Positions 58,110-64,000 of a stretch of 64,000 nt of DNA are shown one piece after another. Source of the DNA: Sabethes cyaneus. Lineage: Eukaryota > Arthropoda > Insecta > Diptera > Culicidae. A program made the translations under genes and the position numbers. Every line of letters starts with the position of its first letter. The first letter of the stretch is position 1. The DNA lies in contig NC_071354.1 of the NCBI RefSeq assembly GCF_943734655.1, positions 35,001 through 99,000 on the forward strand, written 5' to 3'. The notes beneath the pieces are model-generated. The model was given only the letters and a program-made list of their open reading frames with translations. It made no database searches and had not been told where the DNA came from.

Positions 58110-58840
58110 TGATCGGAATTAGCAGCTGATCGGAATTACCTGCGTTCGCGGTAGTTTCCATTTGACAACAGTAGTCATTTAACAGAAAGGTATATTTATA
58201 ATAATATGGAATTTTATTATCTTTATTAATAATCTACAGATATTCAAAACTACGGGCAGCTTTAATGCTATTTTTCCTATTTGACAGCATTTGCTATATA
58301 GTAGAAAGCGATTTTTATATTATTGCGTTGATAAATTAAATTTTAAGCGTATTTAAATTTTGAAAACCATGTCAATAAATGAAATGAAACAGTTTTGCGA
58401 TTAGTGTAAACATTATGAGCATAGTATTTTTTAAGTTTTGAGCTGAACTAAAACTCAATACTTATCTTTACGTTGGCATTAATTCGTCAGTCAACATCAA
58501 AAATGTATTTTCAAGCTCAAGAACGGTATTCGCTAAACCAGTCACACCAGTTTTACCATCAGAAATCTACATATTACGAAGGATTCATGAGATAAGCGAA
58601 GCCGTATGCGCTAAACAGTTTCCGCGTTAGTAGACAAATTGTCTCCAGGTAAATTAATCTATCGTCTTTTTGTTCACAGAAAAGATAACACTTGTGTTGG
58701 CCTGAAAAGAAACATGCTAATTAGTTTACACATTTACTGAGACCAGGCTCAAATTGACTTGTGTATTACTTATCGTTCATCCGGTAGATATGAGTTAATA
58801 ATTAGTCTAGTAGAGTATGTCATAATGTCTATACAGGGAA
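58110..58840. other. No recognised feature
   Basis: AT-rich DNA between two MITEs. No supported exon or repeat. Confidence 0.35.
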
Positions 58841-58843
58841 ACT

Positions 58844-59149
58844 TCGATATACAACAATTTATCATCTCAAAGAGTTGTCTTATATCGAAACATGATCTGA
58901 AAAAAATTGCATCAGCTGTAGCCAATTTCGCCTTGCGTTGTGTGTTTATGGGGTTTGAACTATTTATTATTGTTTGAGCTGTTATTTTCTTTAAAGTTTT
59001 AGCAATATTTTGAAATAATGAAAATCTTTATGACGCCGCATTTGGGAGGGAGTTTAACTATGGTATCGTTCACAATTATGTCTAAAGAATTTGTCTTATA
59101 TCGAGTTATATCGAGGTGAAAATTGTTTTATATCGAGGTTATTTTACTG
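58844..59149. mobile_element. Pogo/Tigger-like MITE, 306 bp, TA duplication
   Basis: CAGGGAAACTTCGATATACA at the left and (inverse of the right) CAGTAAAATAACCTCGATAT are bordered by TA at 58842-58843 and 59150-59151. The words ATATCGAGTTATATCGAGGT near the right end are tandem copies of the terminal motif. CAG-starting ends and TA targets fit pogo-type elements. Confidence 0.65.
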
Positions 59150-59204
59150 TATTTGTTACCAATTCCTTCAACATCGTTTCCGTTGTTATCCATGGTATGT
59201 TATG

Positions 59205-59275
59205 GATGTAAGAATCTGTCAAAAAACGCGAAATTAATCCGAAGCCCTGGGGAGCGAGTCACGTGTATCTGCTGT
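59205..59275 (+). repeat. Relic of the H family 5' region
   Basis: GTAAGAATCTGTCAAAAAAC, GCGAAATTAATCCGAAGCCC and GGGGAGCGAGTCACGTGTAT are a decayed copy of the segment after the H hairpin (TTAGGAATTGGTCGAAAAAC, CGAAATTGATCCGAGGCCC, GGAGGGCCGAGCCACATAT). The region from 59276 to 60064 holds nothing else recognised. Confidence 0.55.
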
Positions 59276-60064
59276 TTATATGAGATGGGTGAAATATACG
59301 TCATATACGAAGATACCCCGGTGCGAGTGGGACCTAAAAATTGCATAGTAAGGGTTTGTTCGATTGTGTAATCTACATTTTGCAGCATGGAGACTCGTTA
59401 GTGATATAACTTCGAAGGTTTAATTACAAAAAAAGATTATGAGTTTACATGAAATGAATCTAAGAAGGATGTTCAAAATGCCTCATTTGCCAGGACAAAT
59501 TTGGTTAAAAAAATATATTAAAAATTGTTTAACCAAAATAATTTGTTTGAAAAAATATTTTTGCTCTGCAATGGATAAGACGATATGGTTAGTAAAATTA
59601 TAAAAATCAGAGGGGTTGTGTACAATACACGACCGCATATATAGGTGACGCAGGACTACATAAGTTTCTTTGTAGTGATAGTAGCATGTATCCATGCTTG
59701 TAATCATTCGATTCTTCATGTATACATGCTATATGCAACATATATACATGCTACATGCGTTGTATGTAACATTTATCAAAGTAGTAACATTGCATACGTT
59801 CAATCCTCAAAAGATTTCAGAGTTATTTCTATGTGCATTTGGAAACAATTTAACAAAATCAAGAACACAAACTAATGCTTTCCTGCTACTTTACAGAACT
59901 TAAAGATTGTTTTTATTACCCATGGTTCCCCACGTTGAAGGGATTTTACCATTTCAATCCTATTTTATCAACAGCACATCTTTTCACTACACTTCTAAAG
60001 AAACGGCAAGCATGCGTATTCATACAGAGTCATATTATAACCGAACACTACAGCTGTAGCACAT

Positions 60065-60410
60065 TTTTCCAACACAGATACCAAATTCGCCTAGGTTTAA
60101 TCGTCTCGCACTAAAGAATTTGCGATCTGTTGGGACAACGAACATGTGTCATTTTTTTCTGGCACACTTCCCTAACACAGACATCAAATTGGACTAGGTT
60201 TAATCACTTTCGTAAGAAATCTGTTGGCACGAGGGGGCTTTGTCACTCTTTCTGGCGTACTTTCCAATCAAGAACATCAAAATGGTCTAGGTTTAATCGC
60301 GGTGTTAAGAAATCTTGGTGAAATGAGGAGACTTGGTCACTTGTTTTGGCTTACTTCCCAAGCACAGATATCAAATTGGTATAGGTTTAGATCATCGTAA
60401 AGAATCTTCC
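60065..60410 (+). repeat. Diverged tandem repeat, about four units of 93-103 bp
   Basis: The core CAAATTGG(A/T)(C/T)TAGGTTTAATC recurs at about 60082, 60185, 60278 and 60370, each preceded by a CTTCC..A(A/C)CA(C)AGA-type segment. Units differ by substitutions and small gaps. No coding role is evident. Confidence 0.7.
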
Positions 60411-61670
60411 AACAAATCACGAAGCGAGAATTCTGGTAGAACATAGGTTCATTATTTTCAATTTTTTAATAGTTCAACATAAAGAATCCATACTTTTCTT
60501 CATTTGGGTCAATTCTTAGAAGATTTTCCAATCGATTGGTGTAAGAATATCAAAAATCGTTTGGGTAACTACTAAGCTATTAGCGATCAAAACCTGACCA
60601 CTTTTCGAGAAAGATTTTTTGGAATTACCCCCTATACCAGCTACCTTCCTGAAAGACGTAGTCCTACGTCAAAAGAAAAAGTTATTCTTTAACAACCATA
60701 ACGCTTTATTGATCCACTTGCATATGCAGATTATCTTAATTATATGACACGGTGATATTCCCAGATTCGATTAACATCATTTATATGTCGCCAGAATGTG
60801 GCAGAACTTTTTGCTGTCTTATCATTTATTGTTACCAACAGGCAAAGCTTGCCCTAAAGACCATTATTAACTAATACAAAAAACGTTGAAACATAGACAC
60901 AAATCTTGAACGTAATGCTTGTTGTCTTATAAGCCATGTCAATGGTCCTCTTGGTTTTGTCTTTTTGGGTTTCTTTTTCTAAGTGTTACTGATATAAATA
61001 TTATATATATTTTCAGTATAATAAGTATGTTCGGTAGTAGACCTAAAAAGTATGTAAAGATAGTAGCTTTTGTCCTAACACACTTTATTTATAGTAGGGC
61101 CCACTTGCCCCGGGTGCTCCGAAGTGTCACCTTCATTTCGACACATATATTAAATGAAAATGTATAAATTTTACAAATGTTTTTCATATGTAAACTGTTA
61201 ATACACTAATCATGTTCATCTACCATCCGAAAAACATGCACTTTTACGAACGCCTTCGACCAAAACATTGTTTATAGAAAGAAACGTTCAACATACAACG
61301 CAAATTGAAAATGACGTTCAAATTTGGTGCTTGGAATGTCAATTTTAACTATTTATTTAATTGTTTAAGAAGAATAGCCGAAAAAACAAAAAACAAATTG
61401 TTAGTGTTGACATTTAATTCTACTACCATTTTATTATTTAACTAGTTGAGCCCGAATCTTCCGGAATCGATCCAGAAAATATAAATTCAGAAAACTGCGG
61501 ATATATTCCATTGGCCAGTGTTTGCGAAGATGTTTAATCTTTGTATTAGTTCTTTGAATTTTTATATTGCATTATATAGCTCTAAGATGTTGTACATTAA
61601 AGAGTCATAGCCGGAAACTGAAACAAATAGTTTTTATGGTCGTATTGGATTTTACTTAATTTGTTGAAAA
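60411..61670. other. No recognised feature
   Basis: AT-rich DNA. No repeat families, RNA genes or defensible exons seen on either strand. Confidence 0.35.
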
Positions 61671-61765
61671 ACATTATCTCCACTGTGCTGATTCTATAGG
61701 CGGGCAATATGGTTCTTTTGTATGAGGGGCTCTGAACCGTCTATTGTCTGCCGCAAACCGATTCA

Positions 61766-61981
61766 TATGGTCGGTGTTAAGTCAGACAGAACCGAGTGGC
61801 AAAATCCTGACTTCGAGAAAACGCATGCATGCATCGTCTTCTAACTCTGGCTGTTTGCTTGCAACATTTATGTAGTCTGATTAGAGTAAAATGTTGCTTA
61901 GAAAATTCTTGATCGTTTGCTATCATTAACTCATTTTTTAAAATTTTGCGACTTGGTCCGGTTTGATTTAATACCGACCAT
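61766..61981. mobile_element. Second, shorter copy of the TATGGTCGG MITE
   Basis: TATGGTCGGTGTTAAGTCAG at the left and TTTAATACCGACCAT at the right correspond to 42191-42563 with an internal deletion. The shared flank begins earlier, at about 61678. Confidence 0.65.
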
Positions 61982-62004
61982 GTGATATCGCGATAAGCAA
62001 TAGC

Positions 62005-62596
62005 GTTGAGCAGGCGAGTCGAGCAGTCAAATCAAGCAATCGAATCAAACAATTGGGTTGAGCAGTCAAGTCGAGTAGTCTAGTCGAGCAGTTAAATCAA
62101 GCTGTACAGCAAGCAGTCCGGTCGAGCAGTTGAGTCGAGCAGTCGACTCGAGCAGTTGAATCGAATGGTCGAGTCGAGCAGTCAAGTCGAGCAGTTAAAC
62201 CGAGCAGTCCAGTCGAGCAGTTGAATCGAGCAGTCTAGTCGAGCAGTCGAATCAAATGGTTTAGTCAAGCAGTTGGGTCAAGTGTTACGTCGAACAGTAG
62301 AGTCGAGTAGTCCAGTCGAACAGTTTATTCGAGCAGTTGAATCGGGTAGTCTAGTTCAGCAGCTGAGTCGAGCAGTCGAGCCGAGTAGTCCAGTCGAGCA
62401 GTCGTGTCGAGCAGTTCAGTCGAGCAGTTTAATCGAGCAGTTAGGTCGAGTAGTCCAGTCGAACAGTTGAATCGAGTAGCCAAGTCGAGCACTCGAATCG
62501 AACAGTTTAGTCAAGCAGTCGGGTCAAACGGTTCAGTCGAACAGTTGAGTCGAGCAGTGGAGTCGAGTAGTCCAGTCGAGCAGTCAAGTCGAACAG
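62005..62596 (+). repeat. 13-bp minisatellite array, left part
   Basis: The units are the same GTCGAGCAGTYNA type as at 42634-43117, about 45 here. A TTAA MITE then interrupts the array, which resumes at 63723. The open frame over it (Ser-Pro-Val-Glu-Gln repeats) arises because 39 bases make three units and 13 codons. Confidence 0.87.
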
Positions 62597-62600
62597 TCAA

Positions 62601-63718
62601 CCCATTTCCGCAAAAACGAAAACGCGAAAACGCAACGCACTTTCATTCGATTCTACAGAAGGCCCGGTTTAAGATATCAACTTGGACCCTGAGAAACAAA
62701 GAAAGATTGGAAAAAAATTTAATCGACCTGTTTTTGCTCAAAGGTCAGATGTTACTTGTAACATAATTACAGCTGTGACAAAACAACAGGTTTTGCTTTT
62801 TTTTTAGACAATTAAGGAAAAATGCTCATAAAACTCGATTTTACCTTTATTAACGCCTGAGCTATCAATCAGTGTTAGTAAGAATCGGTTGCTTGCCAAA
62901 AAAACTTTGTTTCATAATTTTGATTATTTTTGTAATTTTAAGATAGGTTTGAAGCTTTGCGTTGCGAAAAGGCAACGCTAGGAAGTAACGATATTCAAAA
63001 TTTGCAACGGGAACGCTTGTTTTCGTTCGTTCGCTGCGGTGTTTCATTTGAAATCGTTGCTTTTTAGTAAACAAATTACTGTAAATCTTATCTTTCGCTT
63101 ATTTAAAATATTCCGGAAACATTATAAAAGTTTACATAACATAGAATAACGCAGCTTCAAACACTGATGACAGATGGAGAAGCCGTTGTGATACGAGCGT
63201 AATAAAATTGTTAAAGTACCTTTGCCTCCGGAATATCTGGAGGAATTGAGTGATGGCAACGACAGTATCATGGACCCAAATTTAATGTTACAACCTTTCC
63301 GGAACGTGTTGGTAGTCATTTAATCATTTGCGATGACTTGCATTTAGCATTGAAACTGCATACTATGCGTCTAGTGCAAAGATGGTATCCAACCCAAATG
63401 TTTCGATATCTATCATAAAACATAACATGTAATACTCTAAGTCGTTCATTTAATCTTATTAATAAAAAATCACAAAAAAATCCCAAATTTGATTTAACGG
63501 TAAAAAAGTATGAAGCATTTATATGCATAATAATGAAGGTATGCAAAAACGGTGTACCCTTAACGCCCAGCGTTGCGTTTTCGCAACGTAGCGTTGTGGA
63601 ACACAGGGTCAAAATTAAAAATACATGTCAGCGGCTTTTTCTTAGTTGACCTAAAAGATAATTATCCTGAAAGTTTCAACTTTCTATCCCTGCTGGGAAA
63701 AGTGTGGGGCTTAATGGG
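62601..63718. mobile_element. TTAA-type MITE, 1118 bp, splitting the minisatellite
   Basis: The right end GGGCTTAATGGG is followed by TTAA at 63719-63722. The left end CCCATT follows TCAA at 62597-62600, a probable mutated TTAA. Inside, palindromic words CGTTGCG...CGCAACG recur near 62615-62640, 62958-62977 and 63566-63597. The array on both sides is the same, so this is an insertion. No transposase. Confidence 0.65.
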
Positions 63719-63722
63719 TTAA

Positions 63723-64000
63723 GTCAAGCAGTTGAGTCGAGCAGTCGGGTTAAGTGGCTAAGTCGAGCAGTCTAGTCGAGCTGTTGAATCATGCTGTTAG
63801 TCTAGTCGAACAGTTGAATCGAGCAATCGGGTTGAGTAGTTGAGTCGAGTTCATTCGAGCAGTCGAATCGAGTAGTCCAGTCTAGCAGTGGAATCAAGCA
63901 GTTGAATCGAGCAATTGAGTCGAGCGTCGAATCGAACAGTTGAGTCGAACAGATGAATCATGCGGTCCAGTCAAGCAGTCCAGTCGAGCAGTCGAATCGA
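63723..64000 (+). repeat. 13-bp minisatellite array, right part, running off the window
   Basis: Same unit as the left part, about 21 units, continuing to the last base. Total array length is unknown. Confidence 0.87.

Noticed and set aside
62273..62766. ORFs of Ser-Pro-Val-Glu-Gln type
   Set aside because: Produced by the 13-bp minisatellite read in frame every 39 bases; the second runs into MITE sequence.
63316..63612. 98-codon minus-strand ORF
   Set aside because: Lies wholly inside the TTAA MITE and shows no protein motif; no transposase signature.
62005..64000. CRISPR-like array in the 13-bp repeats
   Set aside because: Units are contiguous and degenerate with no spacers, and the genome is eukaryotic.

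Overview
The window is eukaryotic and almost certainly from an insect. It holds split genes with GT/AG introns, a cell-adhesion gene that matches Drosophila fasciclin-3 (Fas3), and a dense load of nested transposable elements, foldback MITEs and microsatellites. The repeat style (TA- and TTAA-flanked MITEs, a (TG)n-bearing family, degenerate LINEs) suggests a large mosquito genome, probably culicine. That last step is inference; no species marker was identified.

The real genes seen lie on the minus strand. A transmembrane Fas3 gene can be assembled by splice phase. Two alternative signal-peptide first exons (35768-35825 and 37401-37464) lie in a diverged tandem duplication that includes the presumed promoters. 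They feed an Ig1a exon (8179-8296), an Ig1b exon (4702-4910), two Ig2 exons (4455-4580, 4200-4394), an Ig3 exon (3961-4139) and a transmembrane exon (3646-3907). The cytoplasmic tail lies beyond the left edge or was not recognised. Upstream, at 52662-53950, five exons encode a paralogous Fas3-like protein. It has Ig1 (two exons), an intronless Ig2 and a second Ig2-type domain (two exons), then a stop codon and AATAAA signals with no membrane segment, so it looks secreted. Its signal exon was not found. A small unidentified intronless reading frame with one frameshift lies at 40397-40943.

The rest is mobile or simple sequence. A Helentron/HINE-like family (called H here) carries a 5' hairpin, an internal (TG)n tract, a subterminal inverted repeat and a 3' hairpin. 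It occurs at 1-2212, 8436-11275 (two nested copies), 25757-26888, 31309-32175 and 46986-49036, with smaller relics elsewhere. A degenerate LINE fills 14686-17725, with reverse-transcriptase scraps at 17890, 27015 and 41745. Two long foldback families (F1 at 4967-7034, F2 at 44671-46745) have fragments elsewhere. TA-flanked MITEs lie at 162-1481, 23525-24877, 27287-27889, 33013-33556 and 58844-59149. TTAA-flanked MITEs lie at 39162-39684, 45106-45834, 51294-51936 and 62601-63718, with a truncated one at 57509-58104. A hAT-like MITE (4995-5347) and a 9-bp-TSD MITE (20401-20613) are also present, as is a mariner-type transposase relic (50303-51190).

Simple repeats are extreme: about 1.0 kb of (TG)n at 29227-30229 and about 2.9 kb of (CTATA)n at 54611-57508. 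A 13-bp minisatellite occurs at 42634-43117 and again at 62005-64000, where a TTAA MITE splits it. Several elements are nested, and empty-site comparison between copies gives exact boundaries and target-site duplications.
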